Source of the DNA: Pseudomonas sp. ok272
GTDB lineage: Bacteria > Pseudomonadota > Gammaproteobacteria > Pseudomonadales > Pseudomonadaceae
NCBI RefSeq assembly: GCF_900109995.1
Contig: NZ_FOCB01000012.1
Span: forward strand, 62,001-126,000
Reading direction: 5' to 3'
DNA: 64,000 nucleotides
Shown here one piece after another: positions 43,228 through 52,344 of this stretch (its first letter is position 1; each line of letters opens with the position of its first letter). The notes below the pieces were generated by a model that saw nothing but the letters and a program-made list of their open reading frames with translations, had not been told where the DNA came from and searched no databases. The position numbers were made by a program, and so were the translations under genes.

Positions 43228-43975
43228 TGCCCACCTCCTTGGCTGGCACGGAGGCCAGCGTTTCATGCTGAAAATCGACCCAGTGCAATGGCACCGCGCT
43301 TTCTTCCCGAGCCTTGCCCGGAGCGCTTGGCAACGAACTGCAACGGTCCTGCTGTTCGGCCTGGAGGAAGTCCACGGCCTCCTCTTCCCAGATCTTGTCG
43401 AGGGCTTCGAGGGAATCGTCCCGGGGTTCTGCGGCAACCTGCGCACGTAGGTCGGCCACCGCTTGATGAGGTTCGGCCCCGGCAATTTGCAGCAGCGCCC
43501 GGAAGCAACTGGCGTAAGCACTTTCACGCTCCTCCAGACGCGCCGCGAGCAAGGCCAGCAAGTGCGACACCTCCGCCAGGCCCTCGCGGGCCTCGATGTC
43601 TTCGCGGGTCGAAAGGAACTCCAGGTACAGCGGGATATAGTCCGGCAGCTCTTTAACGCCGATGGCAAAACCGGCGGCTTCGTACTGCGCCATCATGTCG
43701 ACCATCGCCTGGCCACGGTCGCGGGACTCACCGTGCACGTGCTCGAACAACAACAGCGACAACGAGCGCCCTCGGCCAAACAGCGCACCGTAGTGCTCCT
43801 GTCCGTCCATCAGGTCATTGGCGCAGATCAGTTCCAGCAACTCGAACAATGCGCCGCGCTGCTTCGGGCTGATTTCCCGGGACTGGATAATCGCTTGCTC
43901 GAGCTCATCGCGCCCGCCGGTCAGGGTCTCGGTCGGGTAATCGAGCAGTAGCGAAATCACTTTGAGAATTTGCAT
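43220..43975 (-). CDS. narJ: Nitrate reductase assembly chaperone NarJ
   Basis: A 251-residue cytoplasmic chaperone that binds NarG and promotes cofactor insertion and membrane attachment. Starts MQILKVISLLLDYPTE after GGAGGAATAGT. LFEHVHGESRDRGQAMVDM is the conserved TorD/NarJ motif. The acidic C-terminal tail is typical. It begins one base after the narH stop. Confidence 0.94.
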   Translation of the reverse strand: MQILKVISLLLDYPTETLTGGRDELEQAIIQSREISPKQRGALFELLELICANDLMDGQEHYGALFGRGRSLSLLLFEHVHGESRDRGQAMVDMMAQYEAAGFAIGVKELPDYIPLYLEFLSTREDIEAREGLAEVSHLLALLAARLEERESAYASCFRALLQIAGAEPHQAVADLRAQVAAEPRDDSLEALDKIWEEEAVDFLQAEQQDRCSSLPSAPGKAREESAVPLHWVDFQHETLASVPAKEVGNV

Positions 43976-43976
43976 A

Positions 43977-45515
43977 CTATTCCTCCCACAACTGCACGGA
44001 TTTGAGGATGTCGCGGCGGTTGGCTTTCTTCGCACCAAACATGTTGGTGTCGGAGCTGCCACTGCAGCCGCTGCCAAAACTGAAGCCGCACCCGGAGCGC
44101 TCGGCGAAAGCGTCGCTCATGGCGTCTTCACGGTGGGCGCTAGGGACCACGAAGCGGTCCTCATAGTTGGCAATCGCCAGGTAGCGATACATCTCTTCGA
44201 CTTGGGCCACGCTCAAACCGACATCCGCCAGCACTTGCAGGTCCTGGACGCCGTCAACCTGTTCGGAACGTTTGTAGGCGCGCATCGCCAACAAGCGTTT
44301 CAGCGCACGCTTTACCGGTTTTTCATCTCCTGCGGTTAGCAGGTTGGCCAGGTACTTCAGTGGAATGCGCAGGCTATCGACGTCCGGGATCACCCCGTTC
44401 ATGCCCACGGTGCCAGCGGTCGCGGCGTTCTGGATCGGCGACAGCGGCGGTACATACCAAACCATTGGCAAAGTGCGGTATTCCGGGTGGAGCGGCAGCG
44501 CGAGCTTCCAATCCACGGCCATTTTGTAGACCGGCGAACGTTGCGCCGAGTCGATCACCGACTGCGGCACACCATCGGCCAAGGCCTGACGGATCACCGC
44601 CGGGTCGTTCGGGTCGAGAAATATCTCCAGTTGTTTTTCGTACAGGTCTTTCTCGTCGGCGGTGCTCGCCACTTCGCTGATGCGATCGGCGTCATACAGC
44701 AGCACCCCGAGGTAACGGATACGGCCAACACAGGTTTCGGCGCAAACGGTCGGCATCCCGGCTTCGATACGCGGGTAGCAGAAGATGCATTTCTCGGATT
44801 TGCCGCTTTTCCAGTTGAAATAGATCTTCTTGTACGGGCAGCCGCTGATGCACATCCGCCAGCCACGGCATTTTTCCTGGTCGATGAGGACGATGCCGTC
44901 CTCTTCGCGCTTGTAAATCGCCCCGCTTGGGCAAGAGGCCGCGCAGGTCGGGTTCAGACAGTGCTCGCATAGACGCGGCAGATACATCATGAAGGTGTTT
45001 TCGTACTCGCCGTAAATGTCCGCCTGGATCTTGTCGAAGTTCTTGTCCTTGCGACGCTTGGCGAATTCGGTGCCGAGGATTTCTTCCCAGTTCGGGCCCC
45101 ACTGGATTTTTTCCATGCGTTTGCCGGAGATCAACGAACGCGGACGCGCCGTTGGTTGGTGCTCGCCCAGCGGTGCGGTGTGCAGGTGCTGGTAGTCGAA
45201 GTCGAACGGCTCGTAATAGTCGTCGAGGCTCGGCAAGTCCGGATTGGCGAAGATGTTCGCCAACACGCGGAATTTACCGCCGATGCGCGGGTTGATCGTG
45301 CCGTTGGCATTGCGAATCCAGCCGCCCTTCCACTTGTCCTGGTTTTCCCATTCCTTCGGATAGCCGATGCCCGGTTTCGATTCAACGTTGTTGAACCATG
45401 CGTATTCCATGCCTTCGCGGCTGGTCCAGACGTTTTTGCAGGTGATCGAACAGGTGTGGCACCCAATGCATTTGTCCAGGTTCAGAACCATGCCGATTTG
45501 TGAGCGAATTTTCAT
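43977..45515 (-). CDS. narH: Respiratory nitrate reductase beta subunit
   Basis: A 512-residue electron-transfer subunit. Cys motifs include CIGCHTCSITCKN (about 16-28), CEHCLNPTCAASCPSG, CRGWRMCISGCPYKK (Trp replacing one Cys gives the 3Fe-4S cluster) and CIFCYPRIE...CAETC. ATG 45515 begins MKIRSQIGMVLNLDKC; the frame to 45680 overlaps narG. The C-terminal tail has a Gly/Ser/Cys-rich patch near CGFSFGSGCSGSS. Electrons pass from NarI to NarG. Confidence 0.96.
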   Translation of the reverse strand: MKIRSQIGMVLNLDKCIGCHTCSITCKNVWTSREGMEYAWFNNVESKPGIGYPKEWENQDKWKGGWIRNANGTINPRIGGKFRVLANIFANPDLPSLDDYYEPFDFDYQHLHTAPLGEHQPTARPRSLISGKRMEKIQWGPNWEEILGTEFAKRRKDKNFDKIQADIYGEYENTFMMYLPRLCEHCLNPTCAASCPSGAIYKREEDGIVLIDQEKCRGWRMCISGCPYKKIYFNWKSGKSEKCIFCYPRIEAGMPTVCAETCVGRIRYLGVLLYDADRISEVASTADEKDLYEKQLEIFLDPNDPAVIRQALADGVPQSVIDSAQRSPVYKMAVDWKLALPLHPEYRTLPMVWYVPPLSPIQNAATAGTVGMNGVIPDVDSLRIPLKYLANLLTAGDEKPVKRALKRLLAMRAYKRSEQVDGVQDLQVLADVGLSVAQVEEMYRYLAIANYEDRFVVPSAHREDAMSDAFAERSGCGFSFGSGCSGSSDTNMFGAKKANRRDILKSVQLWEE

Positions 45516-45516
45516 C

Positions 45517-48500
45517 TCAGTTCTCCTCAATATCGGTCGGCAGCGGACGCGGCAGGTCATCACCGAACGAACCATCGAGCCAGTCGACTTTGGACATTTT
45601 GCGCACCACGACAAACTCATCGCGGTTGCAACCGACGGTGCCGTAATAGTTGAAGCCATAGGCTTGCTGGGCGTAGCCACCGATCATGTGGGTCGGTTTG
45701 AGCACGACACGGGTCACTGAGTTGTGGTGGCCGCCACGGGTCTTGGTGGTTTCGGAACCAGGTACGTTCACGATCCTTTCCTGGGCGTGGTACATCATCA
45801 CCATGCCGTCCTTGACCCGCTGGCTGACCACCGCCCGGGCGGTCAGCGCACCGTTGACGTTGAAGCACTCGATCCAGTCGTTGTCCTCGATACCGGCGCT
45901 TTTCGCGTCGTTCTCCGAGAGCCAGACAATCGGCCCGCCACGGCTGAGGGTCAGCATCAGCAGGTTGTCGCTGTAGGTGCTGTGGATGCCCCATTTCTGG
46001 TGCGGGGTGATCCAGTTCAGGACGATTTCGATCTCGCCGTTGCTGCGTTTGCCTTTCACCCCTTCAATGGTGCAGGTGTTGACCGGCGGGCGATAATTCA
46101 TCAGTTGTTCGCCGAACGCCTGCATCCACGGGTGATCTTGGTAGAACTGCTGGCGGCCGGTGATGGTGCGCCATGGGATCGCCTCGTGAACGTTGGTGTA
46201 GCCGGCGTTGTAGCTAACGTGATCGTCTTCAAGACCCGACCAGGTCGGGCTGGAAATGATCTTGCGTGGCTGCGCCTGAATATCGCGAAAACGAATCGCC
46301 TCATGGGCCTTCGACAGCGCCAGGTGGCTGTGGTCGATGCCGGTGAATTCCGACAGCGCGGCCCACGCCTTGACGGCCACTTGGCCATTGGTTTCCGGGG
46401 CCAGAGACAGAATAACTTCAGCAGCGTCGATGGCCGTGTCAATTTTCGGCCGACCGTGGCTGATCCCGGCGTCGCCTTCGTGATGGTTCAGTTCACCGAG
46501 AAATTTCACTTCGTCTTCGGTGTTCCAGTTGATGCCCTTGCCACCGTTGCCGTGTTTTTCCAGCAATGGCCCGAGCGACGAGAACTGCTTGTAGATGTTC
46601 GGATAATCACGCTCGACCACATGCAGATTCGGTGCGTTTTTGCCCGGTACCGGCGCCACACCTTCGCTTTTCCAGTCGGTGCCGCCAAACGGCTGGGCCA
46701 GTTCGCCGACGCTGTCGTGCATCAGCGGAATGGTCACCAGGTCCTTTTCAACGCCCAGATGCCCTTCGGACATGCTGGAAAACGCCTTGGCGATGCCTTT
46801 GTAGATTTCCCAGTCGGAACGCGATTCCCACGCCGGGTCGATGGCAGCCGACAACGGGTGAATGAATGGGTGCATGTCCGAGGTGTTCATGTCGTCTTTT
46901 TCGTACCAGGTCGCGGTCGGCAATACGATGTCGGAATAGACGCAGGTCGACGACATGCGGAAGTCCAGCGTGGTGACCAGATCGAGCTTGCCGATTGCGC
47001 CATCGTCAACCCATTCGGCTTCTTCGGGTTTGCAGTCGCCGACTTGGCCGATGTCTTCGTTCATCACGCCGTTCTTGGTGCCGAGCAGGTACTTGAGCAT
47101 GTACTCATGGCCCTTGCCCGAGGAGCCCAGCAGGTTGGAACGCCAGATAAACATGTTGCGCGGGAAGTTCACCGGGCTGTCCGGCTGCTCGCAGGAGAAA
47201 CGCAGCGAACCGTCCTGCAGCGACTTGACCACGTAGTCTTTCGGGTCCATGCCGGCGGCTGCGGCATCACGGCAGATGTGCAGCGGGTTGGTATTGAGTT
47301 GCGGAGCGCTCGGCAGCCAGCCGGCCCGTTCGGCGCGGATGTTGTAATCCAGCGCATGCTCGGGGAATTGGGATTTATCGGCCAGCGGCGAGAGCACGTC
47401 GTGCATGCTCATTTTCTCGTGGCGCCACTGCGAACTATGGGCGTAGAAAAAGCTGGTGCCGTTCATTTGGCGCGGGGGACGGCTCCAGTCCAGGCCGAAC
47501 GCCAGGGGCAGCCAGCCGCATTGCGGACGGAGTTTTTCCTGGCCGACGTAGTGCGCCCAACCGCCACCGGTCTGGCCGACACACCCGCAGAGCATGAGCA
47601 TGTTGATCAGCCCACGGTAGTTCATGTCCATGTGATACCAGTGATTCATTGCCGCGCCGACGATGATCATCGAGCGGCCCTTGGTCTTGTCGGCATTGTC
47701 GGCAAATTCACGGGCTATCTGGATGGCTTTTTCTCGGCTGACGCCGGTGATTTTCTCCTGCCAGGCCGGGGTGCCAGGCACCGAGGCATCGTCGTAATCC
47801 TTGGCTACGTTGGCGCCGCCCAGGCCACGATCAATCGCCAGGTTAGCCGCCGACAAGTCGAACACGGTGGCCACTTTCGCGACGCTGCCGTCCGCCAGCA
47901 CCACCTTATGCACCGGTACACGACGGTATTGCACCGCGTCGCCCGCCACATGCTGGAAGTGCTCGTGGGACTCGCCGGCAAAATAGGGGAACGCCACTTC
48001 GGCAACGTCGTCGCCGATCAGGCTCAGCTTCAGATCGATCTCGCGACCTTCGCCACCTTCACGGGCAAGAATGTTCCACTTGCCTTTCTCGCCCCACCGA
48101 TAACCGATGGAACCCTGAGGAGACACCAACTCGCCGTTGATATCGAGGGCGATGGTTTTCCATTCCGGGTTGTTTTCCTGGCCGAGGTTGTCGGTCAGGT
48201 CACTGGCGCGCAAGAAACGGTCCGGCTGATAACCGGCCCCCGGTGCCTTGTCGACCATTTGTTTGAGCAGCACCAGCACCGGCAAATCGGTGAAGCGCTT
48301 GGCGTATTCGGTGAAATAGGCGCTCGGTTTGTCCAGGTGGAATTCTTTGAAGATCACATGATTGAACGCTTGGGCCAGCGCCGCATCGGTGCCTTGTTTG
48401 GGGTTCAACCACAGGTCAGTGAGCTTGGCGACTTCCGAGTAGTCCGGGGTGATCGCGACCGTCTTGGTGCCTTTGTAACGGACTTCGGTGAAGAAGTGTG

Positions 48501-49290
48501 CGTCCGGGGTCCGGGTCTGCGGAACGTTGGAGCCCCAGGCAATGATGTAGTTGGAGTTGTACCAGTCGGCCGATTCCGGCACGTCGGTCTGCTCGCCCCA
48601 AACCATCGGCGAGGCTGGCGGCAAGTCGCAGTACCAGTCGTAGAAACTCAGGCATGCGCCACCGATCAACGACAGGTAACGCGAGCCCGCAGCGTAGCTG
48701 ACCATCGACATGGCCGGGATCGGTGAAAAGCCGACGATGCGGTCGGGGCCATATTGCTTGATGGTGTAGACGTTGGCCGCAGCGATGATTTCGTTGACTT
48801 CTTCCCAGTTGGAGCGGATGAAGCCACCCATGCCGCGCTTGCTTTTATAGGAGTCGGCCTTGGCCTTGTCCTCGACAATGCTCGCCCAGGCTTCGACCGG
48901 TGCCATAGTCTGCCGCGCATCGCGCCACAGCTTGAGCAACGGCTTGCGGATTTTCGGGTACTTGAGCCGATTAGCGCTGTAGATGTACCAGCTGTAACTG
49001 GCACCACGCGGGCAACCACGAGGTTCATGGTTGGGTAGATCGTTGCGGGTGCGCGGGTAATCGGTCTGCTGGGTTTCCCAAGTGATCAGGCCATTCTTGA
49101 CGTAGATTTTCCACGAGCAGGACCCGGTGCAGTTCACCCCGTGGGTGGAACGCACGATCTTGTCGTACTGCCAGCGGGAACGGTAAACGTTCTCCCAGTC
49201 GCGAGACTCTTTGCGGGTCTCTCCGTGACCGTCGGAAAATTCGTTTTGCTTGCGATTGAAGAACCGCAATTGATCCAGTAAATGACTCAC
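45517..49290 (-). CDS. narG: Respiratory nitrate reductase alpha subunit (Mo-bisMGD)
   Basis: A 1257-residue cytoplasmic catalytic subunit that reduces nitrate to nitrite. It begins MSHLLDQLRFFNRKQ at GTG 49290, eight bases after AGAGG; the GTG at 49299 lies before it. The HGVNCTGSCSWKIYVKNG stretch gives the His/Cys ligands of cluster FS0, and the domain architecture is molybdopterin oxidoreductase throughout. It is the first of the GHJI subunits after the transporters. Confidence 0.97.
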   Translation of the reverse strand: MSHLLDQLRFFNRKQNEFSDGHGETRKESRDWENVYRSRWQYDKIVRSTHGVNCTGSCSWKIYVKNGLITWETQQTDYPRTRNDLPNHEPRGCPRGASYSWYIYSANRLKYPKIRKPLLKLWRDARQTMAPVEAWASIVEDKAKADSYKSKRGMGGFIRSNWEEVNEIIAAANVYTIKQYGPDRIVGFSPIPAMSMVSYAAGSRYLSLIGGACLSFYDWYCDLPPASPMVWGEQTDVPESADWYNSNYIIAWGSNVPQTRTPDAHFFTEVRYKGTKTVAITPDYSEVAKLTDLWLNPKQGTDAALAQAFNHVIFKEFHLDKPSAYFTEYAKRFTDLPVLVLLKQMVDKAPGAGYQPDRFLRASDLTDNLGQENNPEWKTIALDINGELVSPQGSIGYRWGEKGKWNILAREGGEGREIDLKLSLIGDDVAEVAFPYFAGESHEHFQHVAGDAVQYRRVPVHKVVLADGSVAKVATVFDLSAANLAIDRGLGGANVAKDYDDASVPGTPAWQEKITGVSREKAIQIAREFADNADKTKGRSMIIVGAAMNHWYHMDMNYRGLINMLMLCGCVGQTGGGWAHYVGQEKLRPQCGWLPLAFGLDWSRPPRQMNGTSFFYAHSSQWRHEKMSMHDVLSPLADKSQFPEHALDYNIRAERAGWLPSAPQLNTNPLHICRDAAAAGMDPKDYVVKSLQDGSLRFSCEQPDSPVNFPRNMFIWRSNLLGSSGKGHEYMLKYLLGTKNGVMNEDIGQVGDCKPEEAEWVDDGAIGKLDLVTTLDFRMSSTCVYSDIVLPTATWYEKDDMNTSDMHPFIHPLSAAIDPAWESRSDWEIYKGIAKAFSSMSEGHLGVEKDLVTIPLMHDSVGELAQPFGGTDWKSEGVAPVPGKNAPNLHVVERDYPNIYKQFSSLGPLLEKHGNGGKGINWNTEDEVKFLGELNHHEGDAGISHGRPKIDTAIDAAEVILSLAPETNGQVAVKAWAALSEFTGIDHSHLALSKAHEAIRFRDIQAQPRKIISSPTWSGLEDDHVSYNAGYTNVHEAIPWRTITGRQQFYQDHPWMQAFGEQLMNYRPPVNTCTIEGVKGKRSNGEIEIVLNWITPHQKWGIHSTYSDNLLMLTLSRGGPIVWLSENDAKSAGIEDNDWIECFNVNGALTARAVVSQRVKDGMVMMYHAQERIVNVPGSETTKTRGGHHNSVTRVVLKPTHMIGGYAQQAYGFNYYGTVGCNRDEFVVVRKMSKVDWLDGSFGDDLPRPLPTDIEEN

Positions 49291-49360
49291 GGTGTACACC
49301 TCTCAGACTTGCTGCGGAGTTCTGTGACCCGCCCAAGCAATGGTTGGATTCGGGCTCGAC

Positions 49361-50758
49361 TCAGCAGGGTGTCGCGGCGCCTTTGCGCGCGTACCACCAC
49401 CAGGTCACCACTATGCAGCTCAGGTAAAAGCCGACGAACATGTAGAAGGCCATCTCCGGCCCCCCGGTCTGGGCCATCGAAGTACCGAAGGATTTCGGAA
49501 TGAAGAACGCACCGAAGGCGCCCATGGCCGAACTGAAGCCCAGGACGGCGGCCGATTCCTTGCCGGCATCTCTGAGCGCTTGTTCGCGCACGGCGGGTGG
49601 TTTTCCGGCAGCGCCCTTTTCATGCAGGGTGCGGAAGATCACCGGGATCATCCGGAAGGTGGAGCCGTTGCCCACGCCGGTGGTGATGAACAGCAGCATG
49701 AACATGCCGAGGAAGCCGTAGAAGTTGCCGCCAGCACCGTTCCGAGGCAAAAAGTGCAGCACTCCGAAGACCATCACGATCATCAGCACGAAGTTCCACA
49801 GGGTCACTTTCGCGCCGCCGAGCTTGTCCGCCAGCCAGCCGCCCAATGGGCGCACCAGTGCACCGACCAACGGGCCGAGGAAGGCGAATTTCAAGGCGAT
49901 GACGTCCGGGAAGGAGGTCTTGATCAGCAGCGGAAACGCCGCGGAAAAGCCGATGAACGAACCGAAGGTCGCCAAGTACAACCAGCACATCAGCCAGTTG
50001 TGCTTGCGTTTGAAGATCACCGCCTGCTCGCTGAACGATGCGCGGGCGTTGGAAAGGTCATTCATACCGAACCAGGCCAGCACCGTCACCAACACAATGA
50101 ACGGCACCCAGACGAACCCGGCGTTTTGCAGCCACAACTGACCACCGTCGGTCAGCACCTGCGGCTTACCACCGATGAAGCCGAACACGCCGAAGGTAAT
50201 CACCAGCGGCACACAGAACTGCATCACCGAAACGCCCAGGTTACCCAGTCCGGCATTCAGGCCCAGGGCCGTACCCTGCTGGGACTTGGGATAGAAGAAG
50301 CTGATGTTGGACATGCTCGAGGCGAAGTTGCCGCCGCCAAAACCGCAGAGCAAGGCAATCAACACGAACACGCTGTACGAGGTGCTCGGGTCTTGCACCG
50401 CGAAGCCCATCCAGATCGACGGCAACAACAGTGACGCGGTGCTCACGGCGGTCCAGCGCCGGCCACCGAAGATCGGCACCATGAACGAATAAAAGACGCG
50501 CAGGGTCGCACCGGATAAGCCCGGCAATGCCGCCAGCCAGAACAACTGGTCGGTGGTGAAGCTGAAGCCGATGGCGTTTAACCGCACGATCACCGTGCTC
50601 CAGACCATCCACACCGCAAAGGCCAACAGCAACGCGGGAATGGAGATCCACAGGTTGCGGGTGGCGGTCTGTTTGCCGCTACTTCCCCAGAACGCAGGGT
50701 CCTCGGGGCGCCAGTCATGAATGACCGGGCCTTTGTCAGGCTTTTGCAGAACGGACAT
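49361..50758 (-). CDS. narK2: Nitrate/nitrite transporter NarK2
   Basis: A 465-residue, 12-helix MFS nitrate/nitrite porter. GGNFASSMSNISFFYPKSQQG and GLNAGLGNLGVS are the nitrate signature motifs; the second repeat is GVGNGSTFRMIP. ATG 50758 after AAGGAGAA. Overlaps narK1 by 23 bases. NarK2-type proteins are thought to exchange nitrate for nitrite; the assignment of type rests on gene order. Confidence 0.93.
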   Translation of the reverse strand: MSVLQKPDKGPVIHDWRPEDPAFWGSSGKQTATRNLWISIPALLLAFAVWMVWSTVIVRLNAIGFSFTTDQLFWLAALPGLSGATLRVFYSFMVPIFGGRRWTAVSTASLLLPSIWMGFAVQDPSTSYSVFVLIALLCGFGGGNFASSMSNISFFYPKSQQGTALGLNAGLGNLGVSVMQFCVPLVITFGVFGFIGGKPQVLTDGGQLWLQNAGFVWVPFIVLVTVLAWFGMNDLSNARASFSEQAVIFKRKHNWLMCWLYLATFGSFIGFSAAFPLLIKTSFPDVIALKFAFLGPLVGALVRPLGGWLADKLGGAKVTLWNFVLMIVMVFGVLHFLPRNGAGGNFYGFLGMFMLLFITTGVGNGSTFRMIPVIFRTLHEKGAAGKPPAVREQALRDAGKESAAVLGFSSAMGAFGAFFIPKSFGTSMAQTGGPEMAFYMFVGFYLSCIVVTWWWYARKGAATPC

Positions 50759-52040
50759 GTTCTTCTCCTTGGGCAATGCTGGAAAACGGGGGCGAGGTCG
50801 CTGGCGGCTGTTTGCCCAGCAACGGGCGTTTGCGTATTTCGCTGAAGTACATCCAGGTGAGGGAGACCCAGACCACGCCGTACATCAACATGAAGCAGGA
50901 AGAGCGCACGCCGGTGAGATCCACCAGAGCGCCGAACAGGATCGGCAGCACGAAGCCGCCCAGACCGCCCGCGAGGCCGACGATGCCGGACACCGCACCC
51001 ATGTTTTGCGGGTAGTCATTGGCGATGTATTTGAAGACCGAGGCCTTGCCGAACGCGAAGGCGATGCCCATGACGAACAGCAGCACGGTGAACAGTGCGG
51101 GATTGAGACCAATGTGGAAACTCACCGGGCCGTTGATCGACTGCACTTGCAGTTCGGTTTGTGGGTACGAGAGCAGGAACAGGCAGATCCAGCTGACCCA
51201 CAGCACCCACCAGGTCACGCTTTGCGCGCCCCAGCGATCCGACATCCAGCCGCCGACGGCACGCAACACGCCACCGGGCAGGGAGAAACAGGCCGCCAGT
51301 AATGCGGCGCTTTGCAGACTGAAACCGTATTCCTGCACGTAGTACTTGGTCATCCACAACGCAAGGGCCACATAACCGCCGAAGACGATCGAGTAGTACT
51401 GGCAGTAGCGCCACACCGCAGGGTCCTTCAGGGAACTCAGTTGCTCACACAAACTGGCGCCGGTGGCACTGCGGTGCTCTTTGTTTTCGGCACTCAGAAA
51501 CCAGAACAGCAAAGCGGTAATAAAGAGGATGGCGCTGAAGACTTTCGGCACCAGTTGCCAGCTACCCGCAGCGATCAGTGCCGGTGCGAGGAACTTGGTC
51601 ACCGCCGCCCCCGCGTTACCGGCGCCGAAGATGCCCATCGCGAAGCCCTGGTTCTCTTTGTCGAACCATTTGGCGACGTAGGCAATCCCCACCGAAAACG
51701 AGCCGCCGGCCAGGCCGACGAACAAGCCCAGGACCAGAAACTGCCAGTACGCCGTGGCGTAGCTGATCACGTACAACGGTGCGACGCAGGCCAGCATCAG
51801 CACGAAGAACACGCTGCGCCCACCAAAGCGGTCAGTCAGTAGGCCCAAGGGCAAACGCGCCAGCGAGCCGGTCAGCACCGGAGTGGCGGCCAGTAGGCCA
51901 AATTGGGTTTCGTTGAGCTGGAGCAGCTCCTTGATCGGCACGCCGAGCACGGCGAACATCATCCAGACCATAAAACACACGGTGAAGGCCAGTGTGCTCA
52001 TGCCCAGCACCAAGCCTTGTCGTACACGGGGTTGGGGCAC
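50736..52040 (-). CDS. narK1: Nitrate transporter NarK1
   Basis: A 434-residue, 12-helix MFS transporter, first gene of the nar operon. Starts GTG 52040 after GGAGAAC (MPQPRVRQG). Nitrate signature segments are GLAGGSFSVGIAYVAKWF and GIFGAGNAGAAVT, and a second GLAGGLGGFVLP. NarK1-type proteins resemble nitrate/proton symporters. Followed by overlapping narK2. The upstream gap contains FNR-type and NarL-type sites. Confidence 0.93.
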   Translation of the reverse strand: MPQPRVRQGLVLGMSTLAFTVCFMVWMMFAVLGVPIKELLQLNETQFGLLAATPVLTGSLARLPLGLLTDRFGGRSVFFVLMLACVAPLYVISYATAYWQFLVLGLFVGLAGGSFSVGIAYVAKWFDKENQGFAMGIFGAGNAGAAVTKFLAPALIAAGSWQLVPKVFSAILFITALLFWFLSAENKEHRSATGASLCEQLSSLKDPAVWRYCQYYSIVFGGYVALALWMTKYYVQEYGFSLQSAALLAACFSLPGGVLRAVGGWMSDRWGAQSVTWWVLWVSWICLFLLSYPQTELQVQSINGPVSFHIGLNPALFTVLLFVMGIAFAFGKASVFKYIANDYPQNMGAVSGIVGLAGGLGGFVLPILFGALVDLTGVRSSCFMLMYGVVWVSLTWMYFSEIRKRPLLGKQPPATSPPFSSIAQGEEHVRSAKA

Positions 52041-52098
52041 AATGTTCTCCAGTCAGTTAGCCATGGCTGCAGACTAGAGACGCCAACCCTTCAAAAAC

Positions 52099-52112
52099 TT
52101 GATCCATGTCAA
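52099..52112. promoter_or_regulatory. ANR/DNR box in the narK1-narX gap
   Basis: TTGATCCATGTCAA has one deviation from TTGAT-N4-ATCAA. Its centre is about 65 bases before the narK1 start codon, so transcription would start near 52064. ANR and DNR are known to drive nar operons in Pseudomonas. Confidence 0.8.
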
Positions 52113-52126
52113 CGAAGCCCAAAGGG

Positions 52127-52140
52127 GCATAGGCCTATGC
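52127..52140. promoter_or_regulatory. 14-bp perfect palindrome in the narK1-narX gap
   Basis: GCATAGGCCTATGC is fully self-complementary and lies between the ANR/DNR box and the NarL-like 7-2-7 site. I do not recognise its binding protein. The upstream region of moaB has GGCCTATT and that of dnr has GTAGGCC, so it may be a related half-site. Confidence 0.5.
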
Positions 52141-52150
52141 TTGTACGGTC

Positions 52151-52166
52151 TACCTCTAAGGAGGTA
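52151..52166. promoter_or_regulatory. NarL-type 7-2-7 site upstream of narK1
   Basis: TACCTCT-AA-GGAGGTA is an inverted pair of heptamers fitting NarL TACYYMT (second arm TACCTCC on the other strand, one mismatch). It is about 115 bases upstream of narK1 and 185 upstream of narX. Confidence 0.75.
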
Positions 52167-52247
52167 GTTCGTGGATACCTGAAAAGCCTTTATTTATCAG
52201 CTTCTTAAGGGTTTACAGCCACAGCATTGCTGACAAGGAGCCGGCGA

Positions 52248-52263
52248 CAACTCTTTAGAGGTA
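52248..52263. promoter_or_regulatory. NarL-like 7-2-7 site upstream of narX
   Basis: CAACTCT-TT-AGAGGTA: the right arm is a perfect TACCTCT heptamer on the other strand, the left arm a 5/7 match. It is about 90 bases before narX, a place for autoregulation. The rest of the 304-base gap 52041-52344 holds the sites listed and the narX leader. Confidence 0.55.
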
Positions 52264-52344
52264 GCGCATCTGGGACTGGATGCAAAACCGCAATTCGAGG
52301 CGCTCCATGTCCAGTCTTTGTGTCTTTCCTCAGGATCAGCGCTG

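Noticed and set aside
45724..48726. 1000-codon frame on the + strand
   Set aside because: It lies entirely antisense to narG; its His/Gln/Val/Arg-rich composition is typical of a shadow frame in high-GC DNA.
49340..50434. 364-codon frame on the + strand
   Set aside because: Antisense to narK2; composition rich in His/Gln/Glu/Gly as in other shadows.
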